Source: Alphaproteobacteria bacterium
GTDB taxonomy: Bacteria > Pseudomonadota > Alphaproteobacteria > Reyranellales > Reyranellaceae
DNA length: 64,000 bases
Reading direction: 5' to 3'
Assembly: GCA_017307275.1 (NCBI GenBank)
Contig: JAFKFK010000009.1
Coordinates: 1-64,000, forward strand
Each line of letters begins with the position of its first letter. Within the stretch, counting starts at the first letter, position 1. This document shows, in pieces, positions 1-7,660 of the stretch. The translations under genes and the position numbers were made by a program. The notes beneath the pieces were generated by a model. That model was not told the DNA's origin. It saw only the letters and a program-made list of their open reading frames with translations, and searched no databases.

Positions 1-59
1 TCACGATGTGCATCGGCGGCGGCATGGGCGCGGCCGGCCTGTTCGAGGTCGTGCAGTAA
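1..59 (+). CDS. Acetyl-CoA C-acyltransferase (thiolase), 3' end only
   Basis: Only the last 18 codons lie in the window. They read TMCIGGGMGAAGLFEVVQ and then TAA. The CIGGGMGAAG stretch is the conserved C-terminal active-site loop of thiolases, whose Cys is the second catalytic cysteine acting as acid/base in Claisen condensation or thiolysis of acyl-CoA. The remainder lies upstream of base 1. A stem-loop follows 11 bases after the stop. Whether it is biosynthetic or degradative cannot be decided from this fragment. Confidence 0.85.
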   Translation, partial: TMCIGGGMGAAGLFEVVQ

Positions 60-70
60 GGAAGAACGTT

Positions 71-110
71 TCGCCTCCCCCGGGGTCGCCTGGGGGAGGC
101 GACCTTTCCT
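71..110 (+). terminator. Hairpin between convergent thiolase and ZIP genes
   Basis: Perfect 11-bp stem: 71-81 pairs with 92-102 around a 10-base loop. A weak pyrimidine-rich tail (cctttcct) follows. It lies between the thiolase stop (59) and the ZIP-transporter stop (117, minus strand), so it probably terminates both convergent units. Confidence 0.6.
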
Positions 111-116
111 GCCTCG

Positions 117-911
117 TCAGCCCAGCATGACGTCCAGGAACATCATCACCACCAAGCCAATCATAAGCCCGACGGTACCGTGGTTCTCGAAACCGCGGCG
201 ATGGGTTTCGGGAATGATCTCGTCGCTGATGACGAAGATCATCGCACCGGCCGCGTAGGCCAGCCCCCAGGGCAGCAGCGATTGCGCCACGGTGACAGCG
301 CCCGCCCCCAGCAGCCCGCCGATCGGCTCGACCAATCCCGTGAGCAGCGCCACCAAAAACGCCTGCGACTTGCTGTAGTTCAGCGTGAGCAGGGCAACGG
401 CGACCGCCAGACCTTCGGGCATGTTCTGCAACCCGATGCCGATCGCGAGCGCCACCGCTTTGCCGATATCGTCGCCACCGAAGCCGACGCCGACGGCCAG
501 GCCTTCGGGAAAGTTGTGCAGCGTAATCGCGATGACGAAGAGCCAGATCCGCCGGATCCGCAGCGCCAGTGGACCTTTGCGGCCAAGGAAGAAATGTTCG
601 TGCGGCACATAGCGATGAACCAGCCAGAGGCTCGCGGCTCCGAAAAGGATACCCGCGATGACGAGGCTGACGGCGCCGAGTTTGGTCGCGCCCTGCTCCT
701 GCGCGACGTCGATACCGGGAATGATGAGGGAGAAGAACGACGCCGCCAGCATCACGCCGGCAGCGAAGCCCAGCATGACGTCCTGAGCTTCATCCGAGAG
801 CTTTCGGATGACCAGGATGGGCAACGCGCCGATCCCGGTTGCGAGACCTGCCAGCAGGCTGGCCAGCGCTCCGGCCAATACCGGAGACATAGACGCGAAG
901 GCCGCACTCAT
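117..911 (-). CDS. ZIP family divalent metal transporter
   Basis: 264 residues, almost wholly hydrophobic, with about eight predicted membrane helices separated by short loops. The signature metal-binding helices of the ZIP family are present: HNFPEGLAVGVGF in the fourth helix region and QNMPEGLAVAVALL in the fifth. These supply the His/Asn/Glu ligands of the binuclear metal site. The family moves Zn2+, Fe2+ and related ions into the cytoplasm (ZupT/GufA subgroup). Length is normal for bacterial members. The intracellular loop between helices 3 and 4 is short and not His-rich. It is monocistronic and convergent with the thiolase. The exact metal cannot be read from sequence. Confidence 0.9.
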   Translation of the reverse strand: MSAAFASMSPVLAGALASLLAGLATGIGALPILVIRKLSDEAQDVMLGFAAGVMLAASFFSLIIPGIDVAQEQGATKLGAVSLVIAGILFGAASLWLVHRYVPHEHFFLGRKGPLALRIRRIWLFVIAITLHNFPEGLAVGVGFGGDDIGKAVALAIGIGLQNMPEGLAVAVALLTLNYSKSQAFLVALLTGLVEPIGGLLGAGAVTVAQSLLPWGLAYAAGAMIFVISDEIIPETHRRGFENHGTVGLMIGLVVMMFLDVMLG

Positions 912-992
912 CCGCTCTCCCTACATCAGAACCGCTATCCGGTCTGGCGAGAGAGCGTGACCTATGCCGAAATACGTTGAAGATCCGAGCGA

Positions 993-2162
993 TCAGCGCC
1001 GGTTGCGGCGCAGATCCTCCTCGTCCTTCCACATCAGGAACTGCGGGCCGAGATCGGCGATCTTGGTCGCGCCGATCTGGGCCATGCTGATATCGACCTC
1101 GCGGCGGAAGATCTGCAGCGCCTTGGCGGCTCCCGCGACGCCACCCGCCGTGACACCGTAGAGCGTCGGCCGGCCGACGAACACGAACTTCGCGCCCATG
1201 CAAAGCGCGATGATGGCATCGAGGCCGCGGCGGACACCGCCATCGAACATCACCGTCATCTTGTCGCCGACCGCGTCGCGGATGGCTGGCAAGACCTCCA
1301 GCGGCGACGGCGCGAGGTCAAGCTGCCGCGCGCCGTGGTTCGATACCATGATGCCGTCGACTCCCAGCGAATGGGCGCGGATCGCATCCTCGGGGTGCAT
1401 GATCCCCTTCAGCACGAAGTTGCCCTTCCATACCTCGCGGAAACGCTCGACATGCTTCCAGCTCATCGGCGCCCGGTTCTGGTAGGCAACAAGGTCAGCC
1501 ACCTTCTCAGCAGTGGCATCGGGGCCGGCGTATTTGGCCCAGTTGTTGAAATAGGGCGTGCCGTGCTTCAGCCACTGCATCATCCAGGCGGGATGCAGCA
1601 GCGCTTCAAACTTCGTCTTCCAGGTCAGTTTAAGCGGCCGGCCCCACCCGTTGCGCGTATTGCGCTCGCGGTTGGAACCCTCGGGCACATCGACCGTGAA
1701 GACCAGAGTGCGCAGGCCCGCGTCGGCGGTGCGCTTGATCAGGTCCTCCGAAACGGCCTGGTCTTTGGCGGAATAGAGCTGATACCAACCATGGTCGGGC
1801 GCCAGCTTGCCGAGATCCTCGATCGAACCGGTGCTGGACCCCGACATGATGAACGGCACATTGGCGTCACGCGCGGCTTCCGCCAGCATCAGGTCGGCGC
1901 CGTGGCGGAACAAGCCGGCAAGGCCCGTCGGCGCGATGCCGATCGGGCTCGAATAAGTACGGCCGAACAGGGTCGTCGATTGATCGCGGACCGAAACGTC
2001 GACCAGATAGCGCGGCACGATACGCGCCTTGCGAAAGGCCTGCTCGTTGGTGACAAGGCCGACTTCGTCGTCGGTGCCGCCTTCGATGAAGTCGTACGCA
2101 ATCTTGGGCAGCCGCTTTTTGGCGAGCTTGCGCAGATCCTCGATGTTCACCACGCCGTCCAT
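993..2162 (-). CDS. FMN-dependent alpha-hydroxyacid oxidase/dehydrogenase
   Basis: 389 residues, the normal length for the lactate/glycolate/mandelate oxidising TIM-barrel family. Visible hallmarks are the N-terminal YDFIEGG segment, PIGIAPTG (FMN phosphate region), and the catalytic SNHGARQLD motif in which His276 is the base abstracting the alpha proton and Arg279 binds the carboxylate. A FDGGVRRG phosphate-binding loop follows. The enzyme oxidises a 2-hydroxyacid to the 2-oxoacid. The substrate (L-lactate, mandelate, glycolate) is undetermined. No signal peptide or membrane anchor is obvious, but LldD-like members associate peripherally with the membrane. It is divergent from the GNAT gene across an 81-base intergenic region and is apparently a single-gene unit. 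Confidence 0.9.
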   Translation of the reverse strand: MDGVVNIEDLRKLAKKRLPKIAYDFIEGGTDDEVGLVTNEQAFRKARIVPRYLVDVSVRDQSTTLFGRTYSSPIGIAPTGLAGLFRHGADLMLAEAARDANVPFIMSGSSTGSIEDLGKLAPDHGWYQLYSAKDQAVSEDLIKRTADAGLRTLVFTVDVPEGSNRERNTRNGWGRPLKLTWKTKFEALLHPAWMMQWLKHGTPYFNNWAKYAGPDATAEKVADLVAYQNRAPMSWKHVERFREVWKGNFVLKGIMHPEDAIRAHSLGVDGIMVSNHGARQLDLAPSPLEVLPAIRDAVGDKMTVMFDGGVRRGLDAIIALCMGAKFVFVGRPTLYGVTAGGVAGAAKALQIFRREVDISMAQIGATKIADLGPQFLMWKDEEDLRRNRR

Positions 2163-2243
2163 CGTGTGCCTTGTCCTTGAATTTCAATGACAGGATTTTG
2201 ACCGTCTTTGCCCGACCGGGCCAGCGATGTTAGACGAATCGTC

Positions 2244-2690
2244 ATGCAAATCAGGCACGCAAGGCACGGCGACGAGGCCCAGCTCGCCTTCCTCCTGGAG
2301 GACCATGAGCGCCACTATGGCAACCCGGTTGCCGACGGCGCCGGCGCCAAGGGGGCCTCCTTCCTGGTCGAATCGCCGCCTGGCGGCACGCTGTGTCTGG
2401 TGGCGGAACAGGACGGCAGCCGACTGGTCGGCTTCGCCATCCTCAACCCCTACTTTCCCGGCCCGAAGCTGACGCATGGCCTGTACCTGAAGGAGCTCTA
2501 TGTCACCGGCGAGGCCCGTTCGGTGGGCGTCGGCGAGAAGCTCATCGACGGCATCCGCGCCCTCGCCAGACAGCGGGGCGATACCCGCGTCCTGTGGACG
2601 ACCGGCGAAGAGAACGCCGGCTCTCAGCGCTTCTACGACCGCCTCGGCATGCGACGCGAAAAGAAAGTCTACTACGTGATGGATATCTGA
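2244..2690 (+). CDS. GNAT family N-acetyltransferase
   Basis: 148 residues. I start at 2244 (MQIRHARHGDEAQL), which begins directly with the first beta strand of the GNAT fold. An upstream in-frame ATG at 2208 would add 12 unlike residues. The acetyl-CoA pyrophosphate-binding region VGVGEKLIDGIRALARQ and the closing strand with RFYDRLGM (the usual Y.k.GF segment) are clear. The acceptor amine is unknown. It is followed 4 bases after the stop by a GTG-started small gene and then a GST gene, so the three probably form an operon. Confidence 0.85.
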   Translation: MQIRHARHGDEAQLAFLLEDHERHYGNPVADGAGAKGASFLVESPPGGTLCLVAEQDGSRLVGFAILNPYFPGPKLTHGLYLKELYVTGEARSVGVGEKLIDGIRALARQRGDTRVLWTTGEENAGSQRFYDRLGMRREKKVYYVMDI

Positions 2691-2694
2691 ACCG

Positions 2695-3033
2695 GTGAAG
2701 GTCGAGGTCTCCCACCATATCGACGCGTCGGAACCCGACGCCCAGGGCTTCCACCACTATCACTACGAGTACGACATCTTCACCTTTTCGGACGGCGACG
2801 TGTCCTTTCTCGCACGCGCCTACACCGACCAACCGAACGAAGCATCGTTCATGGCGCGTCACGTAGCGGACAGACGGCATCTCCTGACGGAACGCGATCT
2901 ACAAAATCCGCTCCTTCTCGAAGCACGGGACTATCTTCGAGCAGCCGGAAAGACCGACCTCAATTGGCTCGACGGCGAGCGTAGCGAGTACAGGCCGATC
3001 GCCCCGGCCGCCAGCCAACGGACAGATCCATGA
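2695..3033 (+). CDS. Small uncharacterised protein between GNAT and GST genes
   Basis: 112 residues from a GTG start 4 bases after the GNAT stop. Its TGA overlaps the GST start (ATGA), so it is tightly packed between two confident genes, which is the main support that it is real. The protein is soluble, acidic and rich in His/Tyr early on (FHHYHYEYDIF). It has no membrane segment, signal peptide or cysteine cluster. I do not recognise the family. The beta-rich N-terminal half with a phrase such as YTDQPNEASFM suggests a small globular domain, but no function can be assigned. Confidence 0.65.
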   Translation: MKVEVSHHIDASEPDAQGFHHYHYEYDIFTFSDGDVSFLARAYTDQPNEASFMARHVADRRHLLTERDLQNPLLLEARDYLRAAGKTDLNWLDGERSEYRPIAPAASQRTDP

Positions 3034-3956
3034 CCAGCCTCATCCTGCACAATTACGATTTCTCCAATTTCGCCGAGAAGGCGCGCCTGATGCTGGGCTT
3101 CAAGGGCCTGGCCTGGCGCAGTGTCGAGATCCCGCCGATCAACCCCAAGCCCAAGCTGACGCCGTTGACCGGCGGTTACCGTCGCACGCCCGTGCTGCAG
3201 GACGGCGCCGACGTGTGGTGCGACACCCGCCTGATCGCCCGGGAGTTGGAGCGGCGCGTGCCCGAACCCAGCTTCTTTCCGGCGAAGACGTCGGGGGCCG
3301 CCGATGCCATCGCCTGGTGGGCAGAACATCAGTTCATGCGACCGACCGCGCTCTATGTGTCCGGCATCAACGCCGAGCACATGCCCGAAGGCCTGCACGA
3401 GGATCGCGCCAAGCTGCACGGCCTGCCGGTCCCGTCCATCGAAGCCGTGCGCAAGGCCGCGACCCGTAACCTTCATCTCGTGCGGCCTCAAATCCGATGG
3501 ATCGCCGACATGCTGGCCGACGGACGCCCCTACCTGCTGGGTGACACGCCGTGCATCGCCGACTTCGCGACCTACCACGTCGTCTGGTTCTACCGCGGCC
3601 GCCACATCGACTGCCGCCACGAGCTCGCCCCCTATCCCCGTCTCCTCGCCTGGCGCGACCGCATGGCCGCGATCGGCCATGGCAAGCGCACGAACATCGA
3701 CGCCGACGAGGCGCTTACCGAGGCACGCGCTGCGACGCCGGCGACACCGCGCCCGTCACAGCCGCAGGAAGGCGATCCCCAGCCCGGACAGGGCGCGCGC
3801 ATCCGCCCCGCCGATAATGCCAAGGACTGGGTCGAGGGCGAGGTGACGTTCATCGACGCGCACGAGATCGCCCTGCTGCGCAACGATCCCGAGGTCGGCG
3901 ACGTCACCGTACATTTCCCACGACTGGGCTACGACTGGCGCAGCGCCTCACGCTAG
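3030..3956 (+). CDS. Glutathione S-transferase family protein with C-terminal extension
   Basis: 308 residues. The first 80 form a thioredoxin-like GST N-domain (LILHNYDFSNFAEKARLML, with RTPVLQDGADVWCDTRLIA supplying the cis-Pro/glutathione gamma-glutamyl site). The region to about 215 is the helical C-domain (YLLGDTPCIADF is the usual N-capping box). After a Pro/Gln-rich linker (residues about 235-255) comes a beta-like tail to residue 308 that ordinary GSTs of about 220 residues lack. It conjugates or binds glutathione; the substrate is unknown. The start codon overlaps the previous gene's stop by 4 bases, making translational coupling likely. Confidence 0.85.
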   Translation: MTSLILHNYDFSNFAEKARLMLGFKGLAWRSVEIPPINPKPKLTPLTGGYRRTPVLQDGADVWCDTRLIARELERRVPEPSFFPAKTSGAADAIAWWAEHQFMRPTALYVSGINAEHMPEGLHEDRAKLHGLPVPSIEAVRKAATRNLHLVRPQIRWIADMLADGRPYLLGDTPCIADFATYHVVWFYRGRHIDCRHELAPYPRLLAWRDRMAAIGHGKRTNIDADEALTEARAATPATPRPSQPQEGDPQPGQGARIRPADNAKDWVEGEVTFIDAHEIALLRNDPEVGDVTVHFPRLGYDWRSASR

Positions 3957-3969
3957 CTTGACGGCCTGA

Positions 3970-4392
3970 CTACTCGGCGACCATCTCGCCCGAGCCGCCA
4001 AACTCGGCCGGGAAGTCCTTGAGCTTGGGAAGGCCGTCCTTCATCCGCAGCACCGTCTCGGCGTAGTTCACGTGGACTGCCGGTGCGAAGGCAAGCGTCG
4101 GGATGGTTGCCGCAAAGACATCGACCAGCCCGAGCGGCGGATGGTTAGCCATCAGGTGACCACCACACTTTGTGCAGTACTTCCGCTCACTGAGCGGGGT
4201 CTTGGCAAAGGTCGCAATATGCTCCGCCCCTGACGTAACGCGCACGGCATCGGGCTTCCAAAGGCTGAAGGCATTCACCGGACCGCCCGACCACGACCGG
4301 CAGGATTGGCAATGGCAATAGCCCATGGCTTCCGGCGCCCCCGTAACCTCGAGTCCGACCGCACCACAGAAGCAGCCACCTTGGTACTTCAT
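3970..4392 (-). CDS. GFA/CENP-V family zinc protein
   Basis: 140 residues starting at MKYQGGCFCGAV. A strong GGAGGAGGTGAAC ribosome site precedes this ATG, so the longer frame to 4440 is rejected. The zinc-binding cysteines typical of the glutathione-dependent formaldehyde-activating (Gfa) fold are all seen: CFCGAV, CHCQSC and KYCTKCGG. Gfa itself was described as promoting S-hydroxymethylglutathione formation, but most members have no proven reaction. It sits downstream of the HcnABC-like operon and a gene remnant, on the same strand but about 130 bases away with its own ribosome site. Confidence 0.85.
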   Translation of the reverse strand: MKYQGGCFCGAVGLEVTGAPEAMGYCHCQSCRSWSGGPVNAFSLWKPDAVRVTSGAEHIATFAKTPLSERKYCTKCGGHLMANHPPLGLVDVFAATIPTLAFAPAVHVNYAETVLRMKDGLPKLKDFPAEFGGSGEMVAE

Positions 4393-4525
4393 GTTCACCT
4401 CCTCCTTCGGTTGCAGGATGTCGATGCCGATCTTCCGCAACGATCATCCTGAACCGCGGTGAACCGGCCGTCACGCAGCTTCCGTTTCAGCTCTCGTGAA
4501 CGACCTCCGGGCAATCGGTGACGGA

Positions 4526-4611
4526 CTATTGCCTGAAGCGGTCGATCCCCAGTCCGCCGAGCCCCCATGCATGCCGCCGCCGATGATGATGACGTCGGCC
4601 GTGCGGGGCAT
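4526..4611 (-). pseudogene. Remnant of a FAD-dependent oxidoreductase (internal deletion)
   Basis: One base after the stop of the HcnB-like gene (TGA-C-ATG) a new reading frame begins MPRTADVIIIGGGMHG. This is a textbook N-terminal Rossmann FAD-binding strand-turn (GGGxHG as in sarcosine-oxidase-type proteins). The remainder of a roughly 380-residue enzyme is missing. Shifting by one base reads LGGLGIDRFRQ and then TAG at 4526-4528, which resembles the C-terminal end of the same family. The simplest reading is an internal deletion joining first and last codons out of frame. Without the shift the frame runs on to 4471 as unlike sequence. It would have been the fourth flavoprotein gene of the operon. 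Confidence 0.55.
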
Positions 4612-4612
4612 G

Positions 4613-6022
4613 TCAGCGCTCCACCGCCTTGCGTTCGGCTTCGCTGATCGGCAGCGAGGCAAGCTCGGCCAGGGTGATCGGCTTCACTGGCGGGCGCAGC
4701 CGATAGTAGCCGACCTCGGCGGGTGTCATCTTCCGCTCGGCTGCGATCAGCTCGGTGACGGTGAGGCCACATAGCCGGCCCTGACAGGGGCCCATGCCGC
4801 AGCGCAGGAAGGCTTTCATCTGATTGGGCCCTTCGCAGCCGATTCGGGCCATGTCGCGCACCTGCTTGGCCGTCACTTCCTCGCAACGGCAGGCGAGCGT
4901 CTCACCCTCGGGCTGACGGAAAGACTCGGCCGGCCGGTTCAGCCAATCGAGGAAGGCACGTCCCATTTCCTCGCGCTGCAGCTTCTGACGGATCGCCTGA
5001 GTGTCAGGCAGCGTCGCTTCCGGACGCAAGGCACGGACCGCGGCAATGGCGGCGACGCGGCCACGCTCTGCCGCCGCCGTGCCGCCTGCGATGCCCGCGC
5101 CGTCGCCGGCCACGGCGATACCGGGAACGGAGCTGCCGAAATCGGCATCGAGCACCGGTACGAAGCAGAGCTGGCGGTCATTCCAGAGGTGCGCAACACC
5201 GGCCGCATTCGCCAAGTTGACGTTGGGGACAACGCCTTGATGCAAAAGCAACAGATCGGCCGGCAATCTCTGCTCGCGGCCTCCACTCGCGAAGACGACT
5301 TCGCTGAGCTTCTCCTTGCCCACCGCCTCGACCCGGTCGACGCGGTGCACCGGCACCTTCGCCTTCACTTCACGCAGCAGGGCCAGGCCCTTGGTAAAAT
5401 AGGGTGAGAGGGCGAAGTCGGGCAGATGGACCAGCGCCTGCAACCAATTGCGCCACGGCGTGGTGTCGAGGATGGCGTCGACCCGCCCGCCCGCGCGCAA
5501 GGTCTGCGCCGCAAGCAGCCAGAGCAACGGGCCACTGCCTGCCATGACCGTGCGGCCGCTCGGCACCAATCCCTGCGCTTTCAGGGCAGTCTGCGCACCG
5601 CCCGCCGTCATCACGCCCGGCAAGGTCCAGCCGGGAATGGGAAACGGCCGCTCCTGCGAGCCCGTGGCGATGATCACGCGCTTTGCCTCGATCATCCGCA
5701 CCTTGCCGGCGATGGAGGCACCCACCATCCTTTGCGGATCGAGGCTCCAAACCGTCGCGCCGTTCACGATCGATGCGCCGCTGGCCTTGGCGTCGGCCGC
5801 CAACTCGGTGCCCGCCCAATAATCCTCACCCAGCACGGCGCGGTCGGCGACAGGCGTCGTCGTGATGGCGCGATAGATCTGCCCGCCGATGCCGGGATTT
5901 TCATCGAACAGGACGGTGGAGACGCCGGCGCGAGCCGCAAGCGACGCAGCGGCAAGACCTGCCGGCCCACCGCCGATCACGACCAGATCGTAGGACGGCG
6001 CAAGATCGGAAGCGGCAATCAT
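4613..6022 (-). CDS. HcnB-like NAD(P)/FAD-dependent oxidoreductase subunit
   Basis: 469 residues from the ATG at 6022, which overlaps the stop of the preceding 2Fe-2S gene (ATGA). The N-terminus YDLVVIGGGPAGLAAA is a dinucleotide-binding fold for FAD, and a second GxG region follows at MAGSGPLLWLLAAQTLRAGG. Near the C-terminus the cysteine set CRCEEVT / CGMGPCQGRLCG is the BFD-like 2Fe-2S motif typical of HcnB, OoxA/NoxA and D-hydroxyproline dehydrogenase alpha subunits. It is the central electron-transfer subunit of a heterotrimeric membrane-associated amine or amino-acid dehydrogenase with the neighbouring small 2Fe-2S and FAD proteins. The substrate is unresolved: glycine, opine and D-hydroxyproline enzymes all share this architecture. 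Confidence 0.85.
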   Translation of the reverse strand: MIAASDLAPSYDLVVIGGGPAGLAAASLAARAGVSTVLFDENPGIGGQIYRAITTTPVADRAVLGEDYWAGTELAADAKASGASIVNGATVWSLDPQRMVGASIAGKVRMIEAKRVIIATGSQERPFPIPGWTLPGVMTAGGAQTALKAQGLVPSGRTVMAGSGPLLWLLAAQTLRAGGRVDAILDTTPWRNWLQALVHLPDFALSPYFTKGLALLREVKAKVPVHRVDRVEAVGKEKLSEVVFASGGREQRLPADLLLLHQGVVPNVNLANAAGVAHLWNDRQLCFVPVLDADFGSSVPGIAVAGDGAGIAGGTAAAERGRVAAIAAVRALRPEATLPDTQAIRQKLQREEMGRAFLDWLNRPAESFRQPEGETLACRCEEVTAKQVRDMARIGCEGPNQMKAFLRCGMGPCQGRLCGLTVTELIAAERKMTPAEVGYYRLRPPVKPITLAELASLPISEAERKAVER

Positions 6023-6312
6023 CGTCCGGCCTCGCGCTTGCCGAGTTGCGTCTCGACCTTCATTCCCTCGCGCACAGGGATCAGGCAGCCCTGGCGGCTG
6101 CCGACGCCATCGACTGTCACCAGACACTCGAAGCACACGCCCATCAGGCAATAGGGCGCGCGCGGCGCCCCGGTGACCGGCGTTGTGCGGCAATGGTCGA
6201 TGCCCGCAGCCAGCAGCGCGGCCGCGACCGTATCCCCTGCCCGCGCCGCGACAGGCTTGCCGTCGACCGTGATCGCGACGGCAGTGCCGGCGTCAGCCAG
6301 CCTCTTGAACAT
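6019..6312 (-). CDS. HcnA-like small (2Fe-2S) protein
   Basis: 97 residues starting at MFKRLADAG, preceded by GGAGG. The cysteine pattern CLMGVCFECLVTVDG plus a final Cys in GCLIPV is the plant-type 2Fe-2S ferredoxin loop found in HcnA and related dehydrogenase gamma subunits. The upstream ITVDGKPVAARAGDTVAAALL is the preceding beta-grasp region. It passes electrons within the three-subunit flavin dehydrogenase. Its start lies 20 bases inside the end of the FAD gene and its stop overlaps the HcnB-like start, so all three are translationally coupled. Confidence 0.85.
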   Translation of the reverse strand: MFKRLADAGTAVAITVDGKPVAARAGDTVAAALLAAGIDHCRTTPVTGAPRAPYCLMGVCFECLVTVDGVGSRQGCLIPVREGMKVETQLGKREAGR

Positions 6313-7429
6313 GGAACCTCCGGGCACTGAAGGGAGCGACGAGCGACGTGTCGAGCGCGCCGCGGGCAATCATCGGTGCGATGGTGAGTGCATGGTTGGC
6401 GGCGAGCGTCACGCCGGAATGGCAGCACACGGTGAAGGCGCCAGGGTGCGTCTCGGACTCGTCGTAGATCGGGAAGCCGTCCTGGGTCATGACGCGGATG
6501 GCGCTCCAGGTCCGCACCACATTCACGTTGGCAAGCAGCGGGAACTGGCGCACGGCGCGCTCCGCTTCCGTTGCACTGACGCCGATCGTGAGGCCCGCCG
6601 GATCGACGCTCTCCTCCTTGGAATCGCCGATCATCACGGTACCCTCGTCGGTCTGGCGCAGGGTGACGACAGGATAGTTGAGGAAAGGCCGCAGCCGCTC
6701 GGTCACGACGATCTGGCCACGCTCCGGCCGCATCGGCGCTTCGAGCCCGACCATGGGCGCCAGCCGCATGTTGGCGTTGCCAGCGGCCAATGCGACCTTG
6801 CCTGCCCGGATCTCGCCATGTGCGGTGGTGAGACGGAACTCGCCACCGTCCTTGGTGATGTTCTCCACCCGATGGCTCGGCAGGTAAGTCACGCCGCGCG
6901 CGTTGATGGCGGTGTGCAAGGTGCGGAACAGGCGCAGCGAATTCACGTGGCCGTCGAGTGGACAGTAACTGCCGCCGACCACTTCGGGCCCGATGTCCGG
7001 GAGCATCCTGGCCACCTGGGAATGGTCCAAGATCTCGGTCTTGTACTCGACGATTCCCGGCTGGTTGTGCAGCCGCTTCAGCGTATCGGCGCGTGCCTCC
7101 AGTTCCTTCTCCGACAAAGCAAGGTGGAAGCCGCCCGGCCGTTGGAAGCAGACGTCGAGCCCGGTCTCCTGCTTCAGGAGATCAGAGAAGCCACCCCAGG
7201 CGTTGGAAGACCGGACCGTCCAGCCGGCATAGGGGGCGAGGCCGAGTCCTTTGCTCTGCACCCAGACCAACGCGAAGTTGCCGCGGCTTGCGCGCACCGC
7301 ACGATCGCCTTCGTCGAGCACGACGACCCGGCAGCCCTCACGCGCCAGGCCCCAGGCAGTGGCAACGCCGACCAGACCACCGCCGACGACGGCGACATCG
7401 TAATCGGTGGCTCCCAAGCTAGCGGCCAT
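6293..7429 (-). CDS. HcnC/DadA-like FAD-dependent amino acid oxidoreductase
   Basis: 378 residues of the DAO/GlyOX superfamily. YDVAVVGGGLVGVATAWGLA at residues 9-28 is the FAD-binding Rossmann motif; RGQIVVTERL and the terminal region with HSGVTLAANHA are the second FAD-contact segments of this family. It is the substrate-oxidising beta subunit of the HcnABC/opine-oxidase-type complex encoded by the next two genes. It probably takes hydride from a D-amino acid, glycine derivative or opine and feeds the 2Fe-2S subunits and quinone pool. It is first in the operon and is preceded by a stem-loop (7455-7483) and a possible leader ORF. Confidence 0.85.
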   Translation of the reverse strand: MAASLGATDYDVAVVGGGLVGVATAWGLAREGCRVVVLDEGDRAVRASRGNFALVWVQSKGLGLAPYAGWTVRSSNAWGGFSDLLKQETGLDVCFQRPGGFHLALSEKELEARADTLKRLHNQPGIVEYKTEILDHSQVARMLPDIGPEVVGGSYCPLDGHVNSLRLFRTLHTAINARGVTYLPSHRVENITKDGGEFRLTTAHGEIRAGKVALAAGNANMRLAPMVGLEAPMRPERGQIVVTERLRPFLNYPVVTLRQTDEGTVMIGDSKEESVDPAGLTIGVSATEAERAVRQFPLLANVNVVRTWSAIRVMTQDGFPIYDESETHPGAFTVCCHSGVTLAANHALTIAPMIARGALDTSLVAPFSARRFHVQEAG

Positions 7430-7526
7430 GCGTGGCTCCTCGCCGACCTGCAGCAGGACGAGGTTGGTGAAGACGCCTCGTCCAATCTGCGTAGAGAAAC
7501 GCGCCGAGGCACGTCAAACGTTGCAT
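7419..7526 (-). CDS. Possible 35-codon leader ORF upstream of the flavin dehydrogenase operon
   Basis: An ATG at 7526 follows a purine-rich ribosome site (AAGGAAGGG). It opens a 35-codon frame beginning MQRLTCLGAF and ending TAG 11 bases inside the start of the FAD gene. The frame crosses both arms of a stem-loop at 7455-7483. The good ribosome site and the overlap with the operon's first start are compatible with a leader peptide controlling translation, but a chance ORF is equally possible. No homology is recognised. Confidence 0.25.
   Translation of the reverse strand: MQRLTCLGAFLYADWTRRLHQPRPAAGRRGATHGR
7455..7483 (-). promoter_or_regulatory. Stem-loop in the 5' leader of the flavin dehydrogenase operon
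   Basis: GGACGAGG (7456-7463) and CCTCGTCC (7476-7483) form a perfect 8-bp stem with a 12-base loop. It ends 26 bases before the HcnC-like start and just ahead of its GAGGAG ribosome site. There is no U-run, so it is not a simple terminator. It may modulate translation or mRNA stability. Confidence 0.35.
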
Positions 7527-7660
7527 TTTCCCTTCCTTGCTCGCAATGCCTCGTGGACCATTCCGAGGACCATATTTTTCACAGGGCCTTGGAGCGTCAA
7601 ATCCGATTTCTCCGGACACGCCGTACGGGCTTCTTGCGTCACCAGACCCGGCGTTCAAGA

